From an uncultured Phascolarctobacterium sp. (GTDB taxonomy: Bacteria; Bacillota; Negativicutes; Acidaminococcales; Acidaminococcaceae), in assembly GCA_900545535.1 (NCBI GenBank), contig UQZN01000014.1:1-64000 (forward strand): 64,000 bases of DNA, in the 5' to 3' direction. The position numbers and the translations under genes were made by a program. The notes under the pieces are model-generated. The model was not told the origin of the DNA. It saw only the letters and a list, made by a program, of their open reading frames with translations, and did not search any database. Shown one piece after another: positions 9,561 to 18,810 of this stretch (the stretch's first letter is position 1; each line of letters opens with the position of its first letter).

Positions 9561-11080
9561 AAAACGACTTTCTCCTTCGGAAAGGTCACTTCAAAACGCG
9601 TACCAACGCCCTGAGTGCTGAACACCTGGGCCTTAGCTCCGTGCACGCGGATGATTTCTTTAGCAATAGCAAGCCCCAGACCTGTTCCCGGTACATTACG
9701 GCAATGTGATTTATCTACCTTGTAAAATCTTTCCCAGATAAATGGCAGATCCTCTTCCGGGATTCCCGGCCCCTGGTCGGCTACGGAAAGCAAAACACTG
9801 CCGTCCTCCTGTCTTACCGCAGTAAAAGCGATCGTTCCATTATCAGGCGAATATTTCAGGGCATTATCCCCCAAAATCATAATAAGCTGTACCAGCTGAT
9901 CGCCATTACCCACAACGGCAATGTTTTCATCGGCATGAATGACCAGCGTTACATGACGCTTCACCGATTTGACCATCAGTTTTTCCGTAACATTACGCAC
10001 TATTTCCGCTAACGGCAGTGGTTCAATACCTGTCGTCAGTTCGTCACTGGCCTGGAAGCGGCTGATATTCAGAAGCTCTCTGATCATGCGTTCCAGCCTG
10101 ATCGTTTCTTCATTTATCAAGGCACGGTAACGCTGGATCATTTCCTTATCCGTGATAGTACCGTCACTGATCGCTTCGTTGTAGCCACGAATAATAGTTA
10201 TAGGTGTCCGCAGCTCATGCGAAACATTGGCTACGAAATCACGGCGGATTTTTTCAGTTCGCTCTGTCTTATCAACAAAAGCACTCAAATCATTACCCAG
10301 TGCGTTCAAGGCTCTGCCCAGGGCAGCCACCTCATCTTCGCCATGCACTTCCACCTTCCGCGTATAGTCACCGGAAGCAATAGCGGCGGCACTATCCTTC
10401 ATGGATATTAACGGCTTGATGATCGAACGTGATAATCGTCTGACCATGAACAAACTTAAAATAAGTGCCAGCACACCTACAATAGAAGTATAGATGTAAA
10501 TATCGCGCAGGAAACTGTCAAACCCGCTCAGCGGCTCTGCCAGCAAAATAGCGCCATGCGCTCCATCCTGCTTGCCATACGGCACGCCGACCAGCATGAC
10601 CTGTTCTTTATAATAGGGGTGGAAAATCTGCGATTTTACCGATTTACCACTGTATACATCTTTCAGAATACTGCGGACCTTCGTCGACAAATTACCGCCT
10701 TTTATTTCTTTGCCTAAAAGTTCGGTTCCCTCTTTAGAATTATAATTGCGGATCAGTTTATTACCGCCTGCTTCTTCGTCAGTATTAACTAAAGAAGCGG
10801 CCAAAAGATCATATTTATTATCAAAAAGCCAAATACGCGCACCAACCAGCCTGTCTACCGCGACTATATAGCGGTGCAGCGTGGTCCGATCTGTATCGCG
10901 CAGCATAAAATATTCAATGGTCTCAGCCATCTCATTGCCCTTTTGGGCCAGCTCCTGCTCTTTGATCTTAAAAAAATAGTCGGCGATGAGGTAAGAAATA
11001 CCCGCTGTCACGCCGACTACAATAACTACGATCAAAGCCATGAAGCTGTACATAAGTCGGGTACTTAAAGACTTATTCAC
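9554..11080 (-). CDS. membrane sensor histidine kinase
   Basis: A 508-residue kinase. It has a first membrane helix at about 10-33, an extracytoplasmic sensing region to about 190, and a second helix at about 191-210. A HAMP linker, a HisKA domain with phosphoacceptor H288 (SHELRTP) and a HATPase domain follow, with N box (LGDNALKYS), G1 (DQGPGIPEED) and G2 (GTGLGLAIAKEI). The layout resembles ResE, WalK or PhoR, and the signal is unknown. The start is a GTG overlapping the response-regulator stop by 8 nt, with GAGG 6 nt upstream. The pair is one two-component system. Confidence 0.94.
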   Translation of the reverse strand: MNKSLSTRLMYSFMALIVVIVVGVTAGISYLIADYFFKIKEQELAQKGNEMAETIEYFMLRDTDRTTLHRYIVAVDRLVGARIWLFDNKYDLLAASLVNTDEEAGGNKLIRNYNSKEGTELLGKEIKGGNLSTKVRSILKDVYSGKSVKSQIFHPYYKEQVMLVGVPYGKQDGAHGAILLAEPLSGFDSFLRDIYIYTSIVGVLALILSLFMVRRLSRSIIKPLISMKDSAAAIASGDYTRKVEVHGEDEVAALGRALNALGNDLSAFVDKTERTEKIRRDFVANVSHELRTPITIIRGYNEAISDGTITDKEMIQRYRALINEETIRLERMIRELLNISRFQASDELTTGIEPLPLAEIVRNVTEKLMVKSVKRHVTLVIHADENIAVVGNGDQLVQLIMILGDNALKYSPDNGTIAFTAVRQEDGSVLLSVADQGPGIPEEDLPFIWERFYKVDKSHCRNVPGTGLGLAIAKEIIRVHGAKAQVFSTQGVGTRFEVTFPKEKVVLC

Positions 11081-11771
11081 TCTTCACCTCAAATTTATAG
11101 CCAACACCCCAAATAGTAGTGATATCCCATTTAGAATTTTCAGGAATGTTGAGTTTCTGACGGATACGTTTGATATGCGTATCTACAGTGCGGGTATCGC
11201 CATAATAGGAATAACCCCAAATAGTTTCCAACAGCTGGTTACGCGAAAAAGCTTTACCAGGATTTGTTGCCAGACACCAGAGCAATTCCATTTCCTTAGC
11301 TGTAAAAGTCATTTTCTGGCCAAAAGCAATTACCTGATATTCTTCCATATCAATAGTCAGCCCATCATATTCTACCCGCGAACGGCCTTCCTGTTTTTCC
11401 TGAGTTCCTGCACGGCGCAGAACAGCTTTGATCCTGGCAACGACCTCGCGGCTGTTAAAAGGTTTTGTAATATAATCATCCGCCCCAATCTCCAGACCTA
11501 AAATGCGATCATCGTCTTCATCTTTAGCTGTCAACATAATAATCGGCAGATCAGACATTTTACGAACCTGCTTGCAAACCTCCAAGCCGTCCATAACAGG
11601 CATCATGATATCCAAAATGAGAATATCAGGCTTCTCAGATTGTACTTTTAAAATCGCCTCGGCGCCGTCAGCTGCTTCAATAACCTCGAAGCCTTCTTTT
11701 TCGCAATACATCTTAAGAATCTCGCGAATATGCTTCTCGTCGTCGGCAATTAAAACTTTTTGAATATCCAT
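11073..11771 (-). CDS. OmpR/PhoB-family response regulator
   Basis: A 232-residue regulator. The receiver domain has acidic residues D10 and D11, phosphoacceptor D54 (LILDIMMP) and K103 (ITKPF). The winged-helix DNA-binding domain has the expected end (TVDTHIKRIRQKL, WGVGYKF). It is partnered by the kinase immediately downstream. I prefer the ATG at 11771, 8 nt after GAGG. A GTG at 11780 would overlap that ribosome binding site. Target genes are not evident. Confidence 0.94.
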   Translation of the reverse strand: MDIQKVLIADDEKHIREILKMYCEKEGFEVIEAADGAEAILKVQSEKPDILILDIMMPVMDGLEVCKQVRKMSDLPIIMLTAKDEDDDRILGLEIGADDYITKPFNSREVVARIKAVLRRAGTQEKQEGRSRVEYDGLTIDMEEYQVIAFGQKMTFTAKEMELLWCLATNPGKAFSRNQLLETIWGYSYYGDTRTVDTHIKRIRQKLNIPENSKWDITTIWGVGYKFEVKSE

Positions 11772-11920
11772 ACTAATCACCTCATAACTATTCTTGCTTA
11801 TTATTATACAATAGTTTTCTTTAAAAAGCCTGTTTTTATACTGCTTTCACAAAAATATTACAACTTAAACAGATTTATGACAAGGAAATACATTTTCAGT
11901 CTCTTTTTGCTCATAAAAAA

Positions 11921-11944
11921 AGCAGACAAGAAAGCTTGTCTGCT
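11921..11944 (-). terminator. terminator after NlpC/P60 gene
   Basis: A 10-bp perfect stem (AGCAGACAAG arms, 4-nt loop) followed on the minus strand by a run of seven Ts. It lies 13 nt after the NlpC/P60 stop. Confidence 0.9.
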
Positions 11945-11957
11945 GAAAGTCCTATCT

Positions 11958-12626
11958 TTATAAAACGCGGCAGGCTCCGTAATAACGTTCACCCCAATAA
12001 CCGGTAAACGCATCGGCTACAACCACGCCTGTACTGGTGCCAGCATGGATAAATTTACCATCGCCAAGATAAATGCCACAGTGAGAAGCACCGGGTTCGT
12101 AGGTAGAAAAGAAAATCAAATCTCCCGGACGTAACTCGCTCATAGAAATCTGACGTCCATAATACAACTGGCTGTCAGCCATACGGGGAATACTGATGCC
12201 TGCACGTGCGAAAGCATACTGAGTAAAGCCGGAACAATCAAAGCCATAAGTGCTGGTCCCGCCAAAAACATAAGGCGTACCCAAAACACTGTATGCCGCA
12301 CGAATAACGTTACGCACTGATGCGCTGCGGCCGGAACGGTTTGGAGGCATTTCTTTCTGCATCAGGGCACGATAAGTATCGTTGCCGATAATCCCGTCAA
12401 CTTCCAAACTTTTATCTGCCTGGAACTGCTTGACAGCAGCTTCTGTTTCAGGACCAAACTTACCGTCAACATCAGACACTTTATATTGTAGCTCTACCAG
12501 GCGTTTTTGAATCTCAATGACTTCCTGTCCTTCGTCACCGCGCTCAAAAGACGCTAAAGCAGTTGCAATGTTCATAAAACAAAACAGCATTGTCAATACT
12601 ACGCATAACAGCTTTTTCTTCAGCAA
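11958..12626 (-). CDS. exported NlpC/P60 endopeptidase with peptidoglycan-binding domain
   Basis: A secreted cell-wall hydrolase of about 222 residues: signal peptide, a PG_binding_1 repeat (FERGDEGQEVIEIQKRLV to YRALMQK), then an NlpC/P60 domain. The catalytic cysteine is in FDCSGFTQYAF and the histidine in ASHCGIYLGDGKFIHAG. The family cleaves peptide stems (gamma-D-Glu to diamino acid) in peptidoglycan. The start is uncertain. I chose the TTG at 12626 because AGGA lies about 10 nt upstream and it gives a clean signal peptide (MLKKKLLCVV). An upstream TTG at 12647 has no ribosome binding site. Confidence 0.88.
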   Translation of the reverse strand: MLKKKLLCVVLTMLFCFMNIATALASFERGDEGQEVIEIQKRLVELQYKVSDVDGKFGPETEAAVKQFQADKSLEVDGIIGNDTYRALMQKEMPPNRSGRSASVRNVIRAAYSVLGTPYVFGGTSTYGFDCSGFTQYAFARAGISIPRMADSQLYYGRQISMSELRPGDLIFFSTYEPGASHCGIYLGDGKFIHAGTSTGVVVADAFTGYWGERYYGACRVL

Positions 12627-12691
12627 GCACCGCACATCCTTTCTCAACTGTAAATAATTATAACATAAACTTACAATATTGTAAAACTATC

Positions 12692-13621
12692 TTACTTTTT
12701 CCCGAGATGGCGTCCTACAAGATACAGCGGTCTTTGCTTAACTTCCTCAAAAACCCGTCCAATATACTCTCCCAAAATACCAATGCCTACTAATTGAATA
12801 CCTCCCAAAAACAATACACTGGCTGTCATAGTTGCCCAACCTGGCACAGCATCATCAATAACATATTTAACATAAAAAACATGTCCCAGCACCATCAGGC
12901 TGCAAAGTCCGCAGAACACACCGCAGTAAAAAGCCCAGCGCAAAGGCAGGTTGGAAAAAGAAGTGATCCCATCCAATGCGAAATGCAGCATTTTACGCAG
13001 ACTGTATTTTGATTTGCCTGCAAAACGAGGCGGAGCCACAAATTCTATCTTGGCTACCTTAAACCCTAAAGTATTGATAAGCCCTCTGATAAAGCGCGCT
13101 CTTTCCCGATACAGGCGAAAAGCCTCTACGGCTTTTTGATCCATAAGCCTGAAATCGCTGCCGCCGGGAGTGATTTCTACCTTAGACATGATATTGATGA
13201 GTTTGTAATAAACTGCTGACGAAAAACGTTTCATAAAAGAAACATTTTCTGTGCTTAAGCGAATCGTCTGAACGATTTCATTGCCGTCTTCCCACAGCTG
13301 CAATAAGTCCGGCACTAATTCCGGCGGATGCTGCAAATCGCCATCCATTGTAATAACGGCATCGCCCTCAGCATGATCCAACCCGCAGGTCAGCGCCAGC
13401 TGATGTCCGTAATTACGGGAAAGCAAATAAGCCTGCACACGCTCGTCCGCACGCGCCAGTTCCGACAAAATCACAACGCTGCTGTCTTTGGAACCATCGT
13501 CAACAAAAGTAATATCGTATTCGTATGGCAGTGGCGACATAATCTCTGTCAGCCGTTGGTAAAATTCCCTGAGATTGGCCTCTTCATTAAAAACAGGCAC
13601 TACAAAAGAAATATGTTTCAT
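12692..13621 (-). CDS. family 2 glycosyltransferase, membrane-anchored (GtrB/DPM1-like)
   Basis: A 309-residue transferase with a GT2 N-terminal domain (SFVVPVFNEE, VDDGSKDSS, and the metal-binding MDGDLQHPPE) and two C-terminal membrane helices (about 225-250 and 262-285). This matches polyprenyl-phosphate glycosyltransferases that load a sugar onto undecaprenyl phosphate for envelope glycan decoration. The sugar and acceptor are inferred from the family only. The ATG has GAGGG 7 nt upstream. There are no flippase or glycan genes beside it. Confidence 0.9.
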   Translation of the reverse strand: MKHISFVVPVFNEEANLREFYQRLTEIMSPLPYEYDITFVDDGSKDSSVVILSELARADERVQAYLLSRNYGHQLALTCGLDHAEGDAVITMDGDLQHPPELVPDLLQLWEDGNEIVQTIRLSTENVSFMKRFSSAVYYKLINIMSKVEITPGGSDFRLMDQKAVEAFRLYRERARFIRGLINTLGFKVAKIEFVAPPRFAGKSKYSLRKMLHFALDGITSFSNLPLRWAFYCGVFCGLCSLMVLGHVFYVKYVIDDAVPGWATMTASVLFLGGIQLVGIGILGEYIGRVFEEVKQRPLYLVGRHLGKK

Positions 13622-13716
13622 TGAATTACCCTCACCGTCAATTTAGAATACTTTTATATTATATCACTATTTTGAAATTAATATGAAGTGATTATGTGAA
13701 TTTTTGGAAAAAAGAA

Positions 13717-13739
13717 AAGCTGCCCCTAACAGGCAGCTT
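13717..13739 (-). terminator. terminator of RNase P RNA
   Basis: An 8-bp stem (AAGCTGCC arms, 7-nt loop) with a pyrimidine-rich T tract on its minus-strand 3' side, directly after the 3' end of rnpB. Confidence 0.85.
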
Positions 13740-13749
13740 GATATCAATG

Positions 13750-14106
13750 AATACGAGTGCTCAGTAAGCCGAGTTCTGTTCCGCAAAGCGGTGATGATCA
13801 TTTATCTAGGCCTGCAATTACTCACAGGCTCCAGCGACACAACCCGGAAGGTTCAGCGGGCCGCTTCATCCCTCCCCTATTTGGTCTTGCTCCGAATGGG
13901 GTTTACCTAGCCGGCCGGTTACCCGACCGCTGGTGCGCTCTTACCGCACCGTTCCACCCTTACCTGCATAGCAGGCGGTACACATTTCTGTGGCACTGTC
14001 CCTGAGGTCACCCTCGCCGGACGTTATCCGGCATTCTGCCCTGTGGAGCTCGGACTTTCCTCGTTGACGCCTCAGCGTCACCGCGATCATCTTTCGCACT
14101 CATATC
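13750..14106 (-). ncRNA. rnpB: RNase P RNA, bacterial class A
   Basis: The catalytic RNA of RNase P, which matures tRNA 5' ends. Read on the minus strand it carries the conserved P4 5' strand region (GAGGAAAGTCCGAGCTCC, ACAGGGCAGAATGC). It also has the GAGGGTGACCTCAGGGACAGTGCC-type core, the GGTAAACCCC loop and the 3' P4 strand (ACAGAACTCGGCTTAC). The ends pair as P1 (ATATGAGTGC with GCACTCGTAT). The P6/P16/P17-type elements suggest class A rather than the Bacillus class B. Ends are set by the P1 pairing and may be off by a few bases. Confidence 0.96.
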
Positions 14107-14113
14107 GTTTGTT

Positions 14114-14142
14114 AATTTAACACATCGAGATTATTTAGTCAA
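14114..14142 (-). promoter_or_regulatory. rnpB promoter
   Basis: Minus strand TTGACT (14137-14142), 17-bp spacer, TAAATT (14114-14119), with the RNA start expected about 7 nt downstream. The -35 overlaps the 3' end of the yhaM-like gene. Confidence 0.75.
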
Positions 14143-15062
14143 GCTTCATGCAGTAAAAAACGCTGTAGCATCTTATTATATTCCCAGGGATTTTTCCCTT
14201 CATTTTTACTGAACTGATTCATGATCGCATCGATTTCATCAGCATAATGAACAATAAAACTTTCTTTCGTCGCACAAGCAACCGGCGAACCTTTTTCCTG
14301 CTCGCCATGATGCGACAGCACAATATGCAGCAGCTGCTGCAGTTTAGGGCCTGTTACTTTTGCCTTAGCGGCAGCCTCCTGCACCATCACAGCCGACATC
14401 GCCACATGTCCCAGCAGGCGGCCTTCCATCGTATAAGGGAAACCTATATCCGAAGAAATTTCCCTGAGCTTGCCAATATCATGCAGCAGCGCTCCGGCAA
14501 CGATCAAATCCTTATCGACGCCGCCAATACGCTCTGCCAGTGCCTGCGCAATCCCTGCTACATCGACGGAATGCTGCAGCAAGCCTCCGATATAGGCATG
14601 GTGCAAACGCATTCCCGCAGGATTTATCAAAAACTTGTCGTATAAGCTGCCGCTGAAAATATTCTCAAGCAGCAATCTTATTCCAGGTGTCATTACCCCT
14701 TTGATCAGCTTTTGCAGTTTATTTTCATATTCCTGATGGTCAAAATCGCCATTAGGCAGTAAATGCGTGATATCATCTTCCGGCATGATCTCTTCCATAC
14801 GTTGTAAGACCAGCTGCAGCGTCATATCATTAGAAAATTTATTGATATCGACCATACCGCCAACCATCATTACCCTGGGTCCTTCCATTGACCGCATTTT
14901 ATCTACAATGCCAGCTTCAAAAACAATAAACGGTATTTTACCGCTGTTATCTTCCAGCAAACCGCGCGCAAATACTCCGCCATTCGACGAATTGCCGATC
15001 TTCTGCACACGCAGCAATACAGCCTGACACACTTTTGTGCCTGCCTTAAAATCGCTGATCAT
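14139..15062 (-). CDS. yhaM: 3'-5' exoribonuclease YhaM-like (OB fold plus HD domain)
   Basis: A 307-residue protein with an N-terminal OB-fold nucleic-acid-binding domain (about 1-100) and an HD phosphohydrolase domain with metal ligands in HHAYIGGLLQHS and LLHDIGK, plus SHHGEQE. This matches YhaM, a Firmicute 3'-5' exonuclease acting on RNA and DNA. The start at the ATG at 15062 has GGAGG 8 nt upstream; an upstream in-frame extension lacks a ribosome binding site. It ends immediately before the rnpB promoter. Confidence 0.92.
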   Translation of the reverse strand: MISDFKAGTKVCQAVLLRVQKIGNSSNGGVFARGLLEDNSGKIPFIVFEAGIVDKMRSMEGPRVMMVGGMVDINKFSNDMTLQLVLQRMEEIMPEDDITHLLPNGDFDHQEYENKLQKLIKGVMTPGIRLLLENIFSGSLYDKFLINPAGMRLHHAYIGGLLQHSVDVAGIAQALAERIGGVDKDLIVAGALLHDIGKLREISSDIGFPYTMEGRLLGHVAMSAVMVQEAAAKAKVTGPKLQQLLHIVLSHHGEQEKGSPVACATKESFIVHYADEIDAIMNQFSKNEGKNPWEYNKMLQRFLLHEA

Positions 15063-15091
15063 ATTTGTCACCCTCCTTAAAAGTATACCGT

Positions 15092-15886
15092 TTACAGGCA
15101 TTGCAAAATTTTACTTTCCTTCGCTACCAAAACCTGCGTGCGGAAACCACAGGAAGTCAGGCGCAAAGCAATCCTGTCCGCAAGCGTATTTATTACAGGC
15201 AATTCTGTACCCTGATGTGTGGCATCGATTATATTCAGACCACTGTAGACCGCCTGCTGGGCGGCATGGTATTTTACATCGCCCGTCACAAATGTATCTG
15301 CCCCTGCGGCCAGTGCCTCGCCAATAAAATCAGCTCCGGCCCCGCCGCATAAAGCAACTTTATTTACCATACGCCCGGCATCGCCGACAGTAACTTTTTC
15401 CAATTGCAGAACTGCTTTTACTTTCTCTGCAAAATCCTGCAGCGTCATTGCCTCCGGCAAGTGGCCTACTCGTCCTAAGCCAGCCGCGCCGCTGGCAGCA
15501 GGGGCCAAAACTTCAGTATGCAATAGGCCCATTTTCTCAGCTAAAACATCATTGACTCCGCCAAGCACGCTATCAAGACTGGTATGAGCACTATAAACGG
15601 CAATTTTATTTTCAGCACAATCTAAAAGCAATTTATGCTGCCAGGTTCTGTCGGTCATTTTTTTTATGGGGTCAAAAATAACCGGATGATGCGTAACGAT
15701 CATCTGTACCTTATGCTCCATAGCCTGCTCTACTACTTCCGGCGATACATCTAAAGCTACCATGAGCTTTTTTACCGCACTGCTGCCGCGCCCCACCAAT
15801 AATCCGACATTATCCCAGGCTTCTGCCAGATCAGGCGGCGCTATGCCATCCATTATTTTAACGATATCATTTACCGTAGCCTCCAT
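15092..15886 (-). CDS. Nif3-like dinuclear metal-centre protein
   Basis: A 264-residue NIF3/DUF34-family protein (YbgI/YqfO-like). Candidate metal ligands are the paired histidines in VTHHPVIFDP, the HTSLD motif and the C-terminal DATHQGTE. It is the short form, without the inserted PII-like domain of Bacillus YqfO. The biochemical role is debated; metallochaperone or GTP cyclohydrolase-like roles have been proposed for the family. Its start overlaps the trmK end by 20 nt, the usual trmK-nif3 pairing in Firmicutes. Confidence 0.93.
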   Translation of the reverse strand: MEATVNDIVKIMDGIAPPDLAEAWDNVGLLVGRGSSAVKKLMVALDVSPEVVEQAMEHKVQMIVTHHPVIFDPIKKMTDRTWQHKLLLDCAENKIAVYSAHTSLDSVLGGVNDVLAEKMGLLHTEVLAPAASGAAGLGRVGHLPEAMTLQDFAEKVKAVLQLEKVTVGDAGRMVNKVALCGGAGADFIGEALAAGADTFVTGDVKYHAAQQAVYSGLNIIDATHQGTELPVINTLADRIALRLTSCGFRTQVLVAKESKILQCL

Positions 15887-16565
15887 CGTCTAATCCCTCC
15901 AGTTCCTGCACTAAAGCCTGTATTTCCTGATACTTGCCACTTTGTTTTGCGGCCGCACTGCGCTGCATATTCAACAGCATTTTTTGATATTGCCCGCATA
16001 TTTTAGCCAGATGTTTTTGGAAAAGCGGCGGCCTTTGTTCCAGTAACCGCGGCCCTATTTCATAGGCAGCTGTACTGACAGCAGCTTCATGCCCGCGTTT
16101 CAGCACTATGATTTCATAAAGATGACGCCCATCTTCAACCAGGACTTCATCAGCAATGTACCAGCCGTGGGCGTTAGCCCAACGTCTTAAAGAAGGCGCG
16201 CCGGCCATCGGCTGTAATATCAGCAGACTGGCTTCCCGTGCGGCCTCCATTCCTGCTTCAATGATTTCGATCATCGTACCGGCACCCATCCCGGCAATTA
16301 TGATCACATCCGTTTCGCCAGGCCTGATAATAGCCAAGCCGTTTCCCATCCGCACTTCTATTTTATCATTCAGTCCGTACATTGCAACTGTATTGCGTGC
16401 CGCAGCACACGGGCCTTCACAAATATCGCCTGCTACTGCTTTTTTTATCCGGCCACGCTCTGCCAGCCAGGCCGGCAAATACGCATGATCCGTTCCTATA
16501 TCTGCTATGCTGACGTTCTCAGGGACTAATCTCCCAATCGCTTCCAAACGCGCACCAATATTCAT
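15867..16565 (-). CDS. trmK: tRNA (adenine(22)-N1)-methyltransferase
   Basis: A SAM-dependent methyltransferase of about 232 residues that modifies A22 of tRNAs in Firmicutes. The Rossmann SAM site is visible (IADIGTDHAYLPAWL), with VIIAGMGAGTMIEI and LILQPMAGAPSLRRW further on, all characteristic of TrmK. I chose the ATG at 16565 (GGGAGG just upstream). A GTG at 16577 would sit upstream of that ribosome binding site. It overlaps the nif3-like gene by 20 nt. Confidence 0.92.
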   Translation of the reverse strand: MNIGARLEAIGRLVPENVSIADIGTDHAYLPAWLAERGRIKKAVAGDICEGPCAAARNTVAMYGLNDKIEVRMGNGLAIIRPGETDVIIIAGMGAGTMIEIIEAGMEAAREASLLILQPMAGAPSLRRWANAHGWYIADEVLVEDGRHLYEIIVLKRGHEAAVSTAAYEIGPRLLEQRPPLFQKHLAKICGQYQKMLLNMQRSAAAKQSGKYQEIQALVQELEGLDDGGYGK

Positions 16566-16647
16566 AGGGCCTCCCACATCATTATTTTCTCATACAAATT
16601 ATAACACATTCCCGGCTGCCGGTTCGTTATTTCTTTGTGAAACCAGA

Positions 16648-16681
16648 AATGCCGCCTCTTAAAATTTAAAGAGACGGCATT
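16648..16681 (-). terminator. probable terminator after pepT
   Basis: An inverted repeat (AATGCCG and CTCTT arms with one mismatch, A/T-rich loop) 10 nt after the pepT stop. The following T tract is weak, so termination strength is uncertain. Confidence 0.6.
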
Positions 16682-16690
16682 CTTAACTTT

Positions 16691-17938
16691 TTAGCCTTTA
16701 GCAATCAATTCGATCAATTTCAATGTCATCAGGCATGATTTCTCCAACGAAGGCAGCGGCAGAAATTCACAATTTGAATGGAAATTATGGCCGCCGGTAA
16801 AATAATTCGGCGTTAAAATTCCCTGCGTAGAAATATATGAACCATCCGTACCGCCCCGCATCGCAATCGTTTTCGGCTTTATTCCCAGTTCTGACATCGC
16901 GGTATAAATATAGTCTATACATTTACGGTTTTCATCATTTACAGCATCGGCAATATTCCCATAGGTATCGTTGATATCACAGTTGATAACAGCTTTAGGA
17001 TACAGCTTTTGGATTTTTTTAACATTTTCCCAAACAGTCTGTTTGCGTGCTTCGTATTTTATTTTGTCATGATCGCGAATATCCAGATTCACCGTGGCCG
17101 TACTTTGATTGCCCTGCATACCCTTGACCCAGATATAACCTTCCTTGCCGTCTGTACATTCCGGGGTCTGCTGCCGGTCAAATAAATTGGCAAAATCAAT
17201 AGCGGCTAACAGCGGATTGACCATCACCCCTTTGGCTGACATAGGATGCGCGCTGACACCTTTTATTTTTATTACCGCACTGCCGGCATTAAAAGTTTCA
17301 TACACCACCTCGCCCAACTCACAGCAGTCGATAGTATAGGCGAAAGCTACCGGAAATTTACTGAGATCCATTTTTTTAGCTCCGCGCAGACCACATTCTT
17401 CATCTGGCACAAAAGCGACATAAATATCGCCGTGAAGCAGCGTCTTATTCTGGGCCAAAGTTTCCAGCGCTACCACGATATTTGCCACAGCCGCCTTATT
17501 GTCGGCGCCCAGAACACTGGTACCATCGCTGAAAACAATATCCTGCCCTTTATATTGCAATAATTCAGGATGCTCTGCCTCACGAAGATAGATTCCCTCT
17601 TTTGCATTCAGGCAAACATCGCCGCCGCTATAAGCCCGCACAACCTGCGGTCTGATGTCAGCCGCCAGCTTAACATCAACCGTGTCTAAATGGGCGACAA
17701 AACCAACAGCCGGTATTTGTCCGCTGCTGCCGCCAGGCAAATTAGCCGGCAGTTTGCCTGTAAGGACAGAATATTCACTGATCTCAAGATCAACTAAGCC
17801 AAGTTCGGCAAGATCTTTCTTTAATAATTCAGCCAGCCTTCTCTGCCCCTCTGTGGAAGGAACCACTGTCTGAGAAGCATCGCTCTGGCTTGTCACCGCG
17901 GTATAGCGTAAAAAACGTTCTAATAGACGTGTCTGCAT
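16691..17938 (-). CDS. pepT: peptidase T (tripeptide aminopeptidase, M20B)
   Basis: A cytosolic di-zinc exopeptidase of 415 residues that removes N-terminal residues from tripeptides. M20 landmarks are present: VAHLDTVD, the bridging aspartate in GADNKAAVA, the catalytic glutamates in VPDEECGLRGA, the YTIDCCELGEV stretch, and MRGGTDGSYIS with the final histidine in TGGHNFHS. Length is normal. The ATG at 17938 follows a GGAG site by 10 nt. It is a single gene between two terminators. Confidence 0.96.
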   Translation of the reverse strand: MQTRLLERFLRYTAVTSQSDASQTVVPSTEGQRRLAELLKKDLAELGLVDLEISEYSVLTGKLPANLPGGSSGQIPAVGFVAHLDTVDVKLAADIRPQVVRAYSGGDVCLNAKEGIYLREAEHPELLQYKGQDIVFSDGTSVLGADNKAAVANIVVALETLAQNKTLLHGDIYVAFVPDEECGLRGAKKMDLSKFPVAFAYTIDCCELGEVVYETFNAGSAVIKIKGVSAHPMSAKGVMVNPLLAAIDFANLFDRQQTPECTDGKEGYIWVKGMQGNQSTATVNLDIRDHDKIKYEARKQTVWENVKKIQKLYPKAVINCDINDTYGNIADAVNDENRKCIDYIYTAMSELGIKPKTIAMRGGTDGSYISTQGILTPNYFTGGHNFHSNCEFLPLPSLEKSCLMTLKLIELIAKG

Positions 17939-17988
17939 CTGTATTCATCTCCACTCATTATATAACTATAGAAATTATTATAACACAA

Positions 17989-18012
17989 ACCCGCCTGACT
18001 ACACAGACGGGT
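17989..18012 (-). terminator. trp operon terminator
   Basis: A 9-bp stem (ACCCGCCTG with CAGACGGGT, one G-T pair, 6-nt loop) followed by a T-rich stretch on the minus strand, 19 nt after the trpA stop. Confidence 0.8.
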
Positions 18013-18030
18013 TGCATAACACATTTATTA

Positions 18031-18810
18031 TCATGCACGCGCTACTGCGGCAGCCATTCTGGCAACATACTCCTGCACAGGCCCTGCGGCGGCTGTTCCA
18101 TATTGCTCAACAAGCTTCACGATAGCGCTGCCAACTATCGCGCCATCACTTAGAGCCGCCATCTTTTCCGCCTGCTCCGGCGTCGCAATGCCAAAGCCTA
18201 CCGCTACAGGAGTATCAGTCACCTCGCGGATCCGGCTGACTATCGCTCCAATGTCCGTAGTGATATTGCTGCGCACACCGGTAACTCCCAGTGAAGAAAC
18301 AACGTAAATATAACCCATGGCTTCTCTGGCGATCATCTGGATCCTGTCGTCAGAAGTAGGCGCTATCAACGAAATAAGATCGACGCCATACGCCTTACAG
18401 CACGCCAGCAGCTCATTTTTTTCTTCATACGGCAGATCAGGCACAATAACGCCGTCGATCCCTGTCTGCCGGCATTTTTCCATAAATTTTTCCGTACCGT
18501 AAATAAAAATCGGATTGACGTAAGTCAAGAATACCAGCGGGATCTGCGTAAGCTGCCTCACTTCCGCCAGCATTTCAAACAGCCTGTCCGTAGTCGTGCC
18601 TGCGTTTAAGGCCCTCACATTGGCTCGCTGGATAACCTCGCCTTCAGCAACAGGATCAGAAAAAGGTATGCCTATTTCAATAATATCCGCCCCTGTCGAC
18701 GCCATGGCCAAAATCAGTTCTTTGGTAACTGCCAGATCAGGGTCGCCCGCTGTAACAAATGGGATAAAGCATTTCTTTTTATTTTTAAAAGCCTGCGATA
18801 TTTTACTCAT
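18031..18810 (-). CDS. trpA: tryptophan synthase alpha subunit
   Basis: TrpA cleaves indole-3-glycerol phosphate to indole and glyceraldehyde 3-phosphate and passes indole to TrpB. 259 residues, normal. The catalytic glutamate is in DIIEIGIPFSDP and the catalytic aspartate in GVIVPDLP. The phosphate loop is at VGFGIATPEQ and GAIVGSAIVK. It overlaps trpB by 8 nt, consistent with coupled, equimolar synthesis, and is the last gene of the operon. Confidence 0.97.
   Translation of the reverse strand: MSKISQAFKNKKKCFIPFVTAGDPDLAVTKELILAMASTGADIIEIGIPFSDPVAEGEVIQRANVRALNAGTTTDRLFEMLAEVRQLTQIPLVFLTYVNPIFIYGTEKFMEKCRQTGIDGVIVPDLPYEEKNELLACCKAYGVDLISLIAPTSDDRIQMIAREAMGYIYVVSSLGVTGVRSNITTDIGAIVSRIREVTDTPVAVGFGIATPEQAEKMAALSDGAIVGSAIVKLVEQYGTAAAGPVQEYVARMAAAVARA

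Noticed and set aside
16566..16577. GTG start for trmK at 16577
   Set aside because: It lies upstream of the GGGAGG site that serves the ATG at 16565; the extra residues add nothing to the family alignment.
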